Shown piece by piece: positions 50,605 to 62,704 of a DNA stretch of 64,000 bases. Positions within the stretch are counted from its first letter, which is position 1. Every line of letters starts with the position of its first letter. Position numbers and translations under genes: made by a program. This stretch comes from Tachypleus tridentatus (lineage: Eukaryota > Arthropoda > Merostomata > Xiphosura > Limulidae): the NCBI RefSeq assembly GCF_004210375.1, contig NC_134829.1:30520034-30584033 (forward strand), written 5' to 3'. A model generated the notes under the pieces. The model was not told the origin of the DNA and did no database searches. It was given only the letters and a program-made list of their open reading frames with translations.

Positions 50605-50780
50605 GGTATTTCTACGAGACTTGCTACGCAGCCCAAGCTTGCAGCTGAATTAAATATTCTGAGATTGTTAACGAAGGTCTTGGCTTCTTCCTTTCCTCCT
50701 GTGATGTAAAAAACTGATTATTCCACTAAATCCTCCTCACTGTTTCTTGGCGACATCGTGTTGAGGATGACTTTCTAGCC
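50605..50780 (-). pseudogene. CTH: CTH exon with in-frame TGA and frameshift
   Basis: Block bounded by a ctttctttag acceptor and a gtaagt donor on the - strand. It starts GLESHPQHDVAKKQ (human GLPSHPQHELVKRQ), then meets TGA where human has Cys. It continues GGFSGIIS, then a run of six T where five would hold frame, then FYITGGKEEAKTFVNNLRIF and NSAASLGCVASLVEIP (human FYIKG, KLFTLAESLGGFESLAELP). The phase of the next exon fits only if one T is extra. The active-site Glu in human AESLGG (Glu339) is Ala here. The two lesions and the lost residue argue for a pseudogene. Confidence 0.85.
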
Positions 50781-51957
50781 CTAAAGAAAGTAAGGTTTAA
50801 GCTACCATCTTAACTCACTCATTATTTAACAGATAATAAGTAAACATTATATGGTTTTGAAGTTTAAAAGAAGAATGTTATGTTTTACACAGTCGCACTG
50901 TTAAAAATATTAATGCAATCTTACAATAAAATTTTCACTAATACCTCACGTCAAAAAGCCTTTCCAACTGTAATACTGTTAACACTAGCAGGTGCGAAAT
51001 ACATTGATTTGAATTAAAACCGATTCTTAAATCAGTGATACATAGACATCTCTGTTATGATTTTGAACTATAAATATATTTACTTTTAAAAAATCAGATG
51101 GTCAAGCACTAAAGTTTCAAGTTTTTGACAGAAAGAAAGGTGTGAGACAAATATATTCAATAATAATAACAAAACATTCAATTAGGTTTAGGAATTTAAG
51201 TAGTGTACGTCAGTCTCCCAATTAGGAGTTTCAAGATGCTATATTTCGCTGAATTTTTTCCGCCCTTTTAGCTGTGGGAACAATATACTGTGACAGCTAT
51301 CTCGGTATTCGACTGAGAGTAACCACATAATCAGAGGGTCCTGCTGACCAGTTGCCCTATTTTTGATCAATTGTAAATTACGAATGGTTATGTCTGAAAC
51401 TTTGGTTAAGGGGTATTTGACCTGGATGTTTAGCTCATGTGTTACATATAGCACTCTTCAGCTTACAAATAGAAGTACCACACACACTAGTGTGTATTTT
51501 CTATATATACAACGACAGTCAAATCTAACATGTAACCTAAATATTCGACTATGTACTCTTTTATTTATTGTTTTGACAATGCAATACGATGATAAGTGTC
51601 AAATTTAAAGAAAGAGTATCAAGTTCGATATTTAGACCAATTATTTAGGTGTTGTTTGACAACTCCTCACAAACTGACCAAAGAAATAATTATACTATTA
51701 ATTTGATAAGTAACGGACACTTACCACGCAGATTTTGCAAAGTAATGTTTATATGTATAAATAACAATGAAGTGCATGATTTTTGAGTAAAAACCAATAT
51801 ATCAGTAGCCTAATAGTACTGAAATATAAGTTTGGTAGTCTTTAACAGGCAAGGCTGTGAAAGAGATGTTGATGGAAAGCAGGAAGATGTTGATAATAAT
51901 ATAAGTAAATCATTTAAATGGTAGTAATACGTTTATTGGTAAAGTTATCTTCAGGAG
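50781..51957. other. CTH intron-equivalent, no feature
   Basis: AT-rich DNA. Short frames at 51239-51608 are not convincing. Confidence 0.6.
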
Positions 51958-52306
51958 CTTAATACCTTCCTTAGAACAGAAAATAATAATATCTCAAATT
52001 ATTTTAAACAGCTTAGTACCTTCCTTAAAACAGAAATGAATAACATCCCACGTTATCTTAAACTGCTTAATACCTTCCTTAAAACATAAATTAATAATAT
52101 CTCACGTTATCTTAAACAGCTTAATACCTTCCTTAAAACATGAATTAATAATATTTCAAATTATCTTAAACATCTTAATACCTTTCAGAGAATAGAAATT
52201 AATAATATCTCTAATTATCTTAAACAGCTTAATACCTTCCTTAGTACAGAAATTAATAACATTTGAAATTATCTTAAGCAGTTTAATACCTTTCATAGAA
52301 TACATA
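51958..52306 (+). repeat. 54-bp tandem array, about 6.5 copies
   Basis: Units start CTTAATACCTTCCTTA and contain GAAATTAATAATATCTC and TTATCTTAAACAG, repeated at 54-base steps with moderate divergence. No gene is associated with it. It lies between two CTH exon blocks, so it would be intronic if that locus were transcribed. Confidence 0.85.
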
Positions 52307-53168
52307 TAGCAATGAAGAATATCCAAACAATATGAAACAACATATTTGTCATAGTTGTAAATGCAAAATAAGAAATTAGGAACTGAAAAAATTTAGCACA
52401 TGCTTAATGCTCAAAATGTCATTATACGACTTTTGTTATGATATGAGGTTACAAGAATCGAGACATAAAAAAGACGCGAAAAATTTAGCTTGCATTATTT
52501 CCATTAGACCTGAATTATCTGGTGATTCACCGTGACACGTTCTTTGTTTGTTTCCTCAGATAAGATTCCACAAGAAACAATAACACTATTCTTAGTTTTA
52601 GTTTACGAGATAGGGTGAATATAGACAAAAACTGATTATCAGCTAATAAAAATCAAAATGAGAAACATTCCAGTAAGCGCAGCCACACATTTTAACCGCA
52701 ATAAAATATATATATCATTCATAACTTAATATGGGTTCAATTTTTTCTTACATCTTGTTGTAATCATTTTTCGGTTTCGTACGGGAAAAATATTGAATTA
52801 TACAATTGACCTTTTTTTTCTGCTGAGTTTTGACAGGTGAGAGGTATATAAAGTTTTGTTTTATATATCTAAAACAATTTTCAATGAATCGTAATTGTCC
52901 TCTTGAAAAACCAAACGGAACTAGATAGAACATAATTGTATAATTGCCGGCTGTAAAACACAAATACCTCAAGCTTCCATTATTATCGTCTCAAGAACTA
53001 AAACCAAAATGGAGAATAATACACATATAGATCAGGATTAACTCGTAATAAATGAATAACTGAGTTGTTAAAACGTGAGAAATAACTATAATGAAACAGG
53101 ATGAAAGGTAATGTAATGAAAGTTAGCTGAGAACAATAGAGCTTCTCAACAGTCTCTTGTTTTGACCC
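52307..53168. other. CTH intron-equivalent, no feature
   Basis: AT-rich DNA between the 54-bp array and a SINE. The minus-strand frame at 52748-52972 is not recognised. Confidence 0.6.
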
Positions 53169-53442
53169 TGGGCCAGCATGGTCAGGTGGGTTAAGGCGTT
53201 CGACTCGTAATCTGAGGGTTGCGGGTTCCAATCCCCGTCAAACCAAACATGCTCGCTTTTTCAGCCGCAGAGGCGTTATAATGTAACGGTCAATCCCACT
53301 ATTCGTTGGTAGAAGAGTAGCCCAAGAGTTGGCGGTGGGTGGTGATGACTAGCTGCCTTCCCTCTACTCTTACACTGCTAATTTTGGGACGGCTAGCGCA
53401 GATAGCCCTTGAGTAGCTTTATGCTTAATTATAAACAATATA
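53169..53442 (+). mobile_element. SINE family A with an unusual tail
   Basis: Forward copy with a normal head and body. It ends GAGTAGCTTTATGCTTAATT instead of TTGTGCGAAATTC. That ending is the tail type of the short SINE family B, so the copy looks like a chimera of the two tail types. A short TTGACC repeat on each side may be the target-site duplication. Confidence 0.88.
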
Positions 53443-54473
53443 TTGACCTAAGAGAGAGAGACACAATCCTTGGACAAAATAAACATTTGCGATATCAGTC
53501 CAAATTTTAGGGGTAAATTATTAAATTCCAGTTTTTTTTTTTACCTTATTATTCACACAGTATATTGCTCTAGTTTTTACCATATGACTCACATAGTTTG
53601 GTACTCTACCATTTACCTTGTTATTCACACAGTATATTACTCTAGTTTTATTTTATTATTCAGAATATGGTATTTTACCTGATAAATCACGCAGTTATCG
53701 ATCATTTTAAAACTTTTATCGATCTTTTATTTAGTTTACTTTTTGTACCTCTTTAAGATATATTCTTTTCATTGTTACTAAATCGTTTTTGTTTATTTTT
53801 TGAAGAACATAATATAATGATCATTTCTCTATTTTTAAGAGAAATCTCAGTTTTGTTATTGAATGGAATACCTTTCAAACAATACAGTTTTTACTAAAAT
53901 AATAGAAGAATTAAACTAAGTTATTAATTAATTGACACTTGATCGTGAACTTTAATAGACGAATTCTTGAAAAATGCCGTATTTTATTATTTTTCAATTT
54001 ATTAATTACATTAACCAGTTCAGTGCCGTAGACGAGATATATCGCTCAAGCCGATTGGTAAAACAGTGCCACGGACGAGTTAATTCGTTCTTAATAATAC
54101 CTAACTTCAACGCTAGTTGTCAGCACCATACATGCATTTGATCTACTTACAAATTGTTTCACTTTCAATCCAAATTAGCCCACTGTTGTTTTTAAACAAT
54201 AAACATATTGCTGAAATTATCACTCTATAATATAAACCTACATCAACAACAACCCTCGTCGTTAATAAGGATGTAATACTAAGATGTCGTTAATTAGATA
54301 AGTGTATCTTAACACTAACTAGTCTTAACCTGTTGACTACCAAGTATTGCAACTGCTACGGCAACTCCAAACCAAGTTCAAAATACAACTAATGCTTCCT
54401 AGTTTTAATTAATCACACCAAAACATGCAAGTGCTTCTACATGGAGGTTAACAGGCGTTAAATATTCACTCAC
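53443..54473. other. CTH intron-equivalent, local low-copy repeats
   Basis: Near 53540-53690 a TTTACCTTATTATTCACACA-like phrase recurs about four times. Otherwise AT-rich with no gene. Confidence 0.55.
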
Positions 54474-54626
54474 CTGGATAGAGAACCTTCTTCACCATCG
54501 GGTGTCCTTCCAGAAAACAAGCAATATCTAAAGCATTTTTTTCGTGCTGACGCATTCTTACTGGTAAGGTCTTCAACCCACGACAGACGAGATAACAATC
54601 AAAAGGTGATGGAACCGGACCAAGTG
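54474..54626 (-). pseudogene. CTH: CTH exon, best preserved
   Basis: Exon-like block with a ttttttcag acceptor and a gtgagtg donor on the - strand, 153 bases and fully open. It reads LGPVPSPFDCYLVCRGLKTL, then PVRMRQHEKNALDIACFLEG, then HPMVKKVLYP, followed by a split Gly codon. Human CTH has LGAVPSPIDCYLCNRGLKTL and FLESNPWVEKVIYPG in the same place. CTH is the PLP enzyme that splits cystathionine to cysteine and also makes H2S. This block alone would look like a normal gene. The decay is in the neighbouring blocks. Confidence 0.88.
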
Positions 54627-55784
54627 CTGAAAAAAGTGTGTTTGTCGTAGTACAAGTGCATAGAAAGCTTTTGTTTTCATTTCTGGTGCGAGGTGTGTAT
54701 ATGTATTGATCACTAATGAATTTACGATCACGTCTTTTATTGTGGAAAACAATATGTCATGAAGATTTGCTTTAGTTTTCATCGTTTAAATATTCAAATC
54801 TCCTTAATGTTACAAGAATTCACAGAGTAAAAAGTTGAACTTAAAAACTGTACTTTATTTGATTTCTGTGAAAGAAAGAATATTGCTTGTTTTTCAGACT
54901 TTATACAGAATATATATATATATATATATGTGTGTTCAATATTTTATTGTAATAATGCTTTGACGAGAAAGTTAATTACGTTATGTTTGATCGTTGTAAA
55001 ATACGTAATAGTGACTATTTATTAGAGATGTTCGTAAGATGTCATCTCTTTCTTGGAAATTGAGCTCAGAGATCTTTTAAAAATTTTGAAATTGAATGAA
55101 TTACATTTTACAGCTCTTTATACGGTCTTGTTCAAAATGTTTGCATACTGTTTTACATCGATCTTATTGTCTACGAGCATGAAGTAGGTGTTGAGTAAAT
55201 ACCAGTGTAATAACAGAGAAGGTGGCGTATGATTGGACAAACATGTAAGATTCGTTATTCTGGTTTGTATAAGCTGTTTTGAATATTTGTTGGTCAAAAT
55301 ACACATAAACACCTGTTTTGTTTAGACGGGTATGCTTTTGGTATAATCGTTTTCCAAAACAAATCAACGCTTTCTTCAGAAACCTTTTCTGTACTTCGTG
55401 TAGGATCATACCTTCTCTCGTGCCAGAAGAGATGTGGCTTCAAATTGTTCGACTCTCCAGAAACGGTATAAAGCAAATGAACGCTGTCAGAAAAGAAGGA
55501 TAATCCCAACGTACTGTATTCAGAATCTAGAAATATCGTCGTATTAGAGGAAACATTGTTCGAGGAGAACATACTGATTGACGCCGAAAAACTACTTAAG
55601 TGGATGACCTTGTTTTGATCATGTTAACAGGTAACGGTCAAAAGAAGTCTTACAACACATTTCGACAGGGACAGCATGAACATATTATTTACAGCTATTA
55701 CATAATATAATTTATCTTGGAGGAGTGTTTTTGGGCAAGAGCACATGCTAACTTACAGGTTGGACCCTGACGACATGTACTTAT
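54627..55784. other. CTH intron-equivalent, unresolved frames
   Basis: Two overlapping minus-strand frames (55164-55409 and 55294-55572) in a less AT-rich patch look mildly coding. I do not recognise them and see no clear splice sites. A TA run lies at 54910-54928. Confidence 0.4.
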
Positions 55785-56175
55785 TTTGGATAAGTCCTGT
55801 TTCCGGCTTGTTAAAATAATAAAGTCTCTCTTTCCTACAAGAAAAACACAAGAGGTGGTGCAGTACATGTTTGGGCAAGGTTTAATGATAACTATGTGTT
55901 CTAGGATGACAATGATACTGCTCACAGTGCACATATTGCACCGTGTTATCTTTACCAAAAAGAAATTACAAGATTCCCTTAGCCAGCAAAGTCTCCAGAT
56001 TGTAAATTCCATTGAGAACTGTTGTGCAGGACTGAGCCAGAAAATTGCTAACAACTACACTAAACTAGTTACCATAGCTGGCTTGCAGTGCATTCTAGTA
56101 ACGAGTAGATTACATTAATAGCCTTATCTACAGTATGCCACGCCACCTTGCAGAGGTAATTAAGGTACAAGAAGA
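55785..56175 (+). mobile_element. old Tc1/mariner transposase relic
   Basis: Diverged fragment of a second Tc1/mariner-type transposase on the + strand, in broken frames. It has a GGAVHVWARFND-like stretch near 55852-55890, then DNDTAHSAHIA near 55905-55940. WPA-SPD-like residues follow near 55975-56005, and MPRHLAEVIK near 56130-56165 corresponds to the family's C-terminal end. No terminal inverted repeats were recognised. Confidence 0.55.
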
Positions 56176-56734
56176 ACCGACCAACTGCTGAATTTTTTAT
56201 AAGAACTGCTATTTATGTACAGACGCTAACTGTATTAATTTAATGTTATATTTTGGCATTATATATGTTTCAGTAAGGTTTTGTTGTGATAGATAAAATT
56301 TTGCATTACACATCTTTCTCCAGGTGTCTGATAAAAGTGCTTATTGTTCTAACAAATCGTTCGTGATGTCCATGGAACCTGCCTCATTACATAAATTAGG
56401 TATGTAGATGTTTAATATAGCGTGCATTTTTCAGTTTGACAGGGCTAAATGTAATTTTTTTCCATCTTCATGATAATATTTTATTTGTTACAAAATATGT
56501 AAACATTTTGGCCAAGACTGTAATGTCGAAATTTTAAAATCAGGAGGAATAAAAGATTGAGAAATTTATTCTTTTTAAAATGGTTTACTATTTTCCAGTT
56601 ATCACAAATATATGTATATGTAATATATGAAAAATATGCATTAATGATCTCATGGTGAAGCTTTATTTTATTATATCATCGTGATGTTTCGTGCAAAACA
56701 AAACAATTCGTCCATGTGGATATATATATATATA

Positions 56735-57891
56735 CTCTTCAAAAAAAAGAAACGCAAAAGGCAAAATTTGAGACATATTTTTAACAAGTTTATTCCCGGT
56801 AGTTCTTTTGACATGTGTAAACTTTGCACATTCACTGCTAAACATCCAAATTCTGCAAAGGCGAAGTCCACGCTCACTAGTTGAAGTTTAACGTCACTCA
56901 ACGTCAATAACGAGTATGCCCCCCCCCGTGAGCATCAATAACTGCTTGGCATCTCCTGCCCATGGAAGCGATGAAATGACGAATCACATTTTGTGGAATG
57001 GCTGTCCACTCAGCCTGCAAAGCTGCTGCAAGCTGAGGTAGAGTCTGCAGTTGAGGTTGTCGCCGTCGCAGACGTCGATCCACCTCGTCCCAAAGATGTT
57101 CGATGGGGTTTAAATCTGGTGATCTGGAGGGCCAGGGAAGAACGTTGATGTTGTGGTGTCTCAAGAAGACAGTGGTGAGTCGGGCTGTGTGAGGACAGGC
57201 GTTGTCATGTTGAAAAACGTCGTTGATGTTCACCATGATGGGTTGCACATGGGGCCTAAGAATTTCGTCGACGGTTGCGTACGGTCTTATCGGAAATTCT
57301 ACGCAGCCCTGGTATGGTTGAGGCAGTAGACGTCGCAGTGGTGGTCCTATCTCGAAGGTGACGTAACCGGATGTAGCGATTTTGTGTGGGCGGGGTCACA
57401 CGAGGTCTGCCAGATCGTGGACGGTCACAAGTTGATCCATGTTGTTGGTGACGATTCCATAGCCTTGTGATGGTGCTTGGGTGGATATTCACAGCTCTGG
57501 CAACATCTGATCGAGATTCGCCTGCTTCCAACGACCAATGGCGTTGTTGCGTTGTGCTTCTGTCAGTCTTGGCATAACTGTATTGCGTGTCGGTGGCTTA
57601 ACATTGAGCTATGGAAACCGAGAACCCGTCACTTTTATAGGGATTTTGCACATGTTGCACTTGCAGAACATGTAGATCTCTCAAACAAATTTATTGGACA
57701 CGAATGCGTTTTGGCGAAAAATTTGATGTTTTCCTCCGTTTTCAAAGTGCACAACTTTTATTGTCATTTTGGTCTGACAATCACTGCCTTAGCACGTGTG
57801 ACATCACATACTCTGAGCTTGTAACGTTATTACATATATTTCTCTTTAAAATAACAAAAAATATCCCTTTTGCGTTTCTTTTTTTGAAGAG
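56735..57891 (-). mobile_element. Tc1/mariner DD34E transposon with internal deletion
   Basis: DNA transposon flanked by TA and bounded by terminal inverted repeats of about 27 bases starting CTCTTCAAAAAAAGAAACGC on each side (one end has one extra A). On the - strand it keeps the start of the transposase (MPRLTEAQRNNAIGR at 57575) and a helix-turn-helix region (SDVARAVNIHPSTITRLW), one base out of frame with that start. It also keeps the second half of the catalytic core, HDNACPHTA and SPDLNPIEHLWDEV, with 34 residues between D and E. The region with the first catalytic Asp is gone (junction near 57270). The ends look competent but the transposase is not. Confidence 0.93.
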
Positions 57892-58199
57892 TATATATAT
57901 ATAACCTCAAATACATACTACTCAATATTTTCATATCAAAAACAGCGTGAATTTCTATTATGCTTCAGATTCAATTCTTACGTTATAGGTTAATTGACAA
58001 TAATTGAGTCCTTTCTTAATTTTTTTTCAAGTTACTCTTGATCGTCCTTTTATTTAAACTGTTATCAGTTTTTTAAATCGTAAGTGTTACTGGGTGAATA
58101 TTCAGTAATTTTAGAACACAAATTCGTGAGATTACGTACTTTTTTGGACAGTCTATAATCGACAGTAATTTTACAAAACAAATGGTTGAGACAACTTAC

Positions 58200-58277
58200 T
58201 GCGTTGTGCAAAGGATAATCGTTGATATATATCCTTGCTTCTACTCACAATAGATCCCAAAGAGACGTCACAATGAA
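58200..58277 (-). pseudogene. CTH: CTH exon (post-catalytic-lysine segment), diverged
   Basis: A 78-base exon-like block on the - strand with a tataacag acceptor and a gtaagt donor. It reads HCDVSLGSIVSRSKDIYQRL then SFAQR, aligning with human CTH HSDVVMGLVSVNCESLHNRL then RFLQN. The next block (54474-54626) continues with LGPVPSPFDCYL, as expected (human LGAVPSPIDCYL). The conserved NGHSDVVMG is altered here, in keeping with relaxed constraint. The exon with the PLP lysine (KYMNG) should precede it but was not found. Confidence 0.7.
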
Positions 58278-58516
58278 CTGTTATAAATATTCAAAAAGAA
58301 ACAAATCCACCAGCACCTTATGGTCTTTCACAGACTAACAAGAAATAGAAATAATTACTTTTACATCAACAGCTTATGATCTGATTTCTAATGAGGTACA
58401 GAAACCATCACTTTTTACACCAACATATTATGATCCTTCACATAGCAATAAGAAATAGAAATACCTCCGGGCTACTGCACACAAAAATGGACTAGATTGC
58501 ATGACTTTTTTACCAT

Positions 58517-58640
58517 TTTTGATGAAGAGAAACCAACTTGAAATAAAAATATATCTCAGAACGGCTGGTATGTGTATTAACACTTTTATTGATAAGCAAA
58601 GAATAAAGTTTCGACCTTCCTAGTTCATCTTTAGGTTAAC
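58517..58640 (+). repeat. interspersed repeat C, copy 2
   Basis: Second copy: GATGAAGAGAAACCAACTTG, AACGGCTGGTATGTGTATTA and GTTTCGACCTTCCTAGTTCA. It is similar to 7155-7340 through the GTTTCGACCTT block and then diverges. Confidence 0.6.
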
Positions 58641-59439
58641 AAAAGGAGTTTGCAATTGACCGTTATCGGACACATGTCTTAGTGACGAGAGTATAAACGA
58701 GTACGGGATTGTAGGGGCGTTGCAGCAACTTATACAGGAATTAAAACCAAAATAAAGGAACACTTTTATACCCATACTAATTAATAACCTGACATCCAAC
58801 TGCAACTTTTACCATATTCAATTATTTTTCATTATTTATCTGTCTATTTAATAATGACTTGCTTGGATTTTTATATACCTCAAACAAACGTACATAGTAA
58901 AATTAGCCAAAACAGACGTGATGACATATATATTTATTCAAGTCAAAATTCTGCAAGACAGGTTAAATAAAACCAATATCAAAGAATTAGAACCTCAAAA
59001 TAAGTCAGTACCTGTTAAGTTTAAACACATCAACTTATAATATGATGTCTTTTTCATAGCAACTGTTTAAATACTATTCAAAACATGAAAACAATAACAA
59101 TCAAAACGTTCACCTCAAATAACTAGATTCAGTATTATCTTCTAAGTTACCTAACTTACAGCACATAAAATCATAATATCTTTCTGACATTCTCAGAGTA
59201 ATTGTTATTTGAAACACTAAACATGAAAACACAAACCATCAAAATGTTCACCTCAAATGACTACATTCATTATTATTTGAAATTTTTATTCAGTTTTCAA
59301 CTGTTCCTCCAGAATGCATTTATGTTTAAAAAACTTCAAATTGTCAAACAGATCGTAACAGTCATCATTTTGCATCCAAAAACACGCTCAGATCATTGTT
59401 ATAACGTCATTGTGATAGACTGGATTTAACACATCAAAA
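58641..59439. other. no gene recognised, weak direct repeat
   Basis: Two related segments near 59083-59145 and 59217-59275 share AAACATGAAAACA, TCAAAA and GTTCACCTCAAAT. Otherwise AT-rich. Confidence 0.5.
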
Positions 59440-61015
59440 TATTTTTTCAGTTCTTCCTCTAATTTTTGGATTGCATTATTCAGATTATATATTTCACATT
59501 TTTTAGTAGCTGTCTGTTTTAGTACATTAGATTCTACAGTTAATGACTTCATTTTTCAACTGGATTCTGCCATTACAGATTTTTGTTCAGCACTGTCTAC
59601 CAAAACAGTTACATCTTCTTGTAGCTTTCGTTTCACTTAATTGATCCTTGATGGCTATCCATTTTGGGGCCAAAGGTAGAACCTAAATTTTCTGCCTGTA
59701 TTTCTGTCTAGCACCTACTGCATTCTCTGGGAGAGCTAGTGTGAAATTAGACCTACCACCAATCGATTTAATATGCGCTATTACTCTCCTCTGAGCAACG
59801 AGAGAAACCACTTGCATGTTCTCAGTTAAACTTAATTACGTTATAAAGAACCTTCGCTCCACATTGGCTTGTCCAATTGATGTAATTAGTCCAAGTTTAA
59901 AAACTTCCCAAATTGTTGAGCTCTAATATGAGTTCCTTTTTTTTACATAATTATGCAAAACGAATCTACTGACTCATTTTTTAGCAGATCAAAATCTCTA
60001 AAATAATGATGATCAGAACTATGGAAAGTTTGTACACTGTCTATAAAATCATAGTATTCTTCTTTGACAGTTTCGCTTGTATCTTCATTCAGATACTGGA
60101 GTTCAATCAGCTTCTCTACGGGGTTTTGAACTGATGTTTGCAAACATCTGAATTCCAATAACACAGGCAGCAGATCCTCAGTCCTGTTATGACCAGTGAA
60201 AGCCGAGGTAAAGTAATGTGATACAATGCAAACATCAACAGGACTCCAGTATCTAACATGAATTCCTACTTGCTTCTTATTCAAGCTGCTGTTGTGAGAT
60301 TCATAGAACGTGAGTACTATTTTATTCGCTTGTTGGAAGCATGTAGCCAACTGATTGTCAAAATATGGACCAAGTCCAAAGTCTACAAGGTAAGTACATT
60401 TGCCTTCAACACATGTTAAATTTTGACCTATAGCGCTGTCAAGAAACATTTGTTTAAATGTCTCAGAAATGTTATTACAACTACTGTAGCTGAATTAGGG
60501 TATCACACATTTTACAGCCCAAATAATTTCGGCTCTAAGTACATCGGTATGAGAAATATTCTCAGATATGTTAGCATGTATATACTTATTTATACTGGTA
60601 CTTGGTTTGTCCTGACTTAAGAATAAAAAAATGCCTAAATTGTTGTTCATATGCTTCAAGTTACTTTTATATTTTTTTACATTCATGTATGGATTCACCC
60701 ATGTTCCCAAGGCCGAAAGTCTTTACAAAAATGCATACGTTGCAGCGTGCCATTTGTAGGCACTTTCTCAAGACATGTTCTATATAATTCACTCTCTTCC
60801 CAGTTCTCCTCATATTTACACTTCTCAGGCATGATGTGAGAACAATTTAAAAACAGGATCACAATTATTATCATATGATGGCAGGAGTTCCTGAACTGCA
60901 AGCAGTTCTTTTCAGGTATTTTAACCATTTTCACAGATTTTGAACCCCCTGTGTAGCTCATAGCGAAAACAACATCAACAGTATACCCTTCCAAACTTTG
61001 GTAGTTAAAAGCCAA
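59440..61015 (-). mobile_element. hAT-like transposase relic
   Basis: Broken DNA-transposon-type gene on the - strand, in several frames. From the N-terminus: a BED-like finger region (KCKYEENWEESELYRT, about 60780-60830); DKPSTSINKYI (about 60595); a 168-codon open stretch with FLDSAIGQNLTC, YLVDFGLGPYF, ESHNSSLNKKQVGIHVRYWS and SAFTGHNRTEDLL (59943-60449); a hAT C-terminal block read as SIGQANVERRF and SLVAQRRVIAHIKSIGG (about 59720-59880); and a final coil (VDSAEQKSVMAESS, LKQTATKKCEIYNLNNAIQK, about 59465-59620). The order and spacing fit hAT-family transposase-like proteins with a large middle part missing. It sits within a long gap between CTH exon blocks. Confidence 0.65.
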
Positions 61016-61367
61016 ACATTACAAAAACACGTATTTTGATCTGCCATAGTTCGACTAACTTAGGTAGAACGTTCCACAGAGATACTTGCATCAGTTCTCG
61101 ACAGACCGAAGCAGGCAGATATGAAATTTGTTTCTTTCTTATGACTTTACAAGAGACCAAGTTCAAAATATTACAGAGAATTATATTTTTTACCTGCCAT
61201 TACTCTATATTCTGACCATCTAATTTAGAGTTTACACAAAGGAAATCTGCCAACCATCCCTACACTCTTGAGATTTTTTTCATTTTTTACAGAGTTCAAA
61301 TATAAAACATTACAATGTATGTAATATGGAGCTCTGAGTCTTAGTGACATTTTCTGCACATGGTTCG

Positions 61368-61484
61368 TTTGTCTGCAATTAAGCACAAAGATACACAATG
61401 TGCTATCTGTGCTCTGTCCACCACTCATGTCGAAACCCGGTTTATAACGGCACAAGTCTGAAGACAATCCACTGGGCCCCTGAG
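61368..61484 (-). mobile_element. short SINE family B
   Basis: Reverse copy: TGCAATTAAGCACAAAGATA, CTATCTGTGCTCTGTCCACC, TGTCGAAACCCGGTTTATAA. Confidence 0.75.
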
Positions 61485-62496
61485 GAACTTCGGCACATGT
61501 AACTATGACAAAGATTTGGTATTAATCGCTAGTATTAATGTTTTGATACAGGCAATGCACAAAATTGCATATACCGCGCTAAAGAACAGATCTTAGTCGC
61601 CCAAAACTTACAGTTAAAGTTGTTATCAATGTGCACTTATCTGTTGACACAGAAACATAATGTCTTATATATTATACAGTCATAATTTAGTGTGATGCAA
61701 CAGACCTTAGCCATAAAGAAGTCTTAAATTCATAATGAGCTAAGTGTCTTTCCTTCCGAAGTTGTAGTTTATGTCTTTTCACCTTCCTTGAATAACACGT
61801 TCTTGAAATCTACTGATTTATAAAGATCTTATCAAATAAAATGGATGGGGGACCTTTCTAATAATCACCTTCTTTACTATCTTTAAACTTTTGGCAATAG
61901 CCATCGTTCAAATATCACCCTGTACAAAACAATTCACTGTGTATAAGAAACTATTTTCAAAGGTTTAATAATTGTTAGACGAAACTAAATAATGTAGCAT
62001 TGTTACTTAATGTTAAACTGACTTACAATCTCTAACATGCTTTATGCCAATTATTGCGGGAATAATACAGGTTACAGCCAAAACTTGATGAAATTTGAAA
62101 CACGAAAAAACTTTTTTTTTTGTTCTATATCCATGACTCGTCACGTGATAACTCTAATTCAAGGGATTTTTACAACTTTCCAAACATGTTTGTGATATCA
62201 TTTAACCTTCAATAAACACAGATAAACAAACACTAGATACTAAACTTACAATACTAACATTAGATATCATAAGTATAAGATAAATAATAATTCATTTTCT
62301 AAAGTCAATTTTGATATTTTTGACTAGCACAACTATTTATATTGACGTCATTTCAACAGCATGAATCAAAATACGGATGTAAATACACTTCAGTAGACAT
62401 TTTGTCTATTTTTCTTTTTTTTCTTTAAGTTTGGCTAGGGAACTTTACCGTACTTAACATAATCAATAAATGGATTTATAATGTTAATCTACGACA
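61485..62496. other. no gene recognised
   Basis: AT-rich DNA searched by eye for the missing central CTH exons; none seen. Confidence 0.55.
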
Positions 62497-62631
62497 TTCT
62501 TTTACCAACGAATAGTGAGAGTGACCGTCACTTATAACGACCCCACGGCTGAAAGAGCAAGTATGTTTGGTATGACGGAGATTCAAACCAGCGACCCTCG
62601 GATTGCCTTAGCCACCTGGCCATGCCGGGCC
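62497..62631 (-). mobile_element. SINE family A, 3'-truncated copy
   Basis: Only the head half is present, in reverse orientation: TTTTACCAACGAATAGTGAG to CATGCCGGGCC. A block of about 12 bases in the head is missing. Confidence 0.9.
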
Positions 62632-62704
62632 ATTTACTACATCTGAAACAGCAGAAAAGTAACAGAAAGGACTACACCAAATGAAATAAAAATTAACTAA
62701 ATAT

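Noticed and set aside
50605-50780. In-frame TGA as selenocysteine in CTH
   Set aside because: It replaces a Cys codon in human CTH, which is tempting. A frame break a few codons later, loss of the active-site Glu and the SINE in the next exon favour simple decay. No SECIS-like element was looked for with a tool.
55698-56054. 118-codon minus-strand frame
   Set aside because: It lies opposite the Tc1/mariner relic, which explains the region better.
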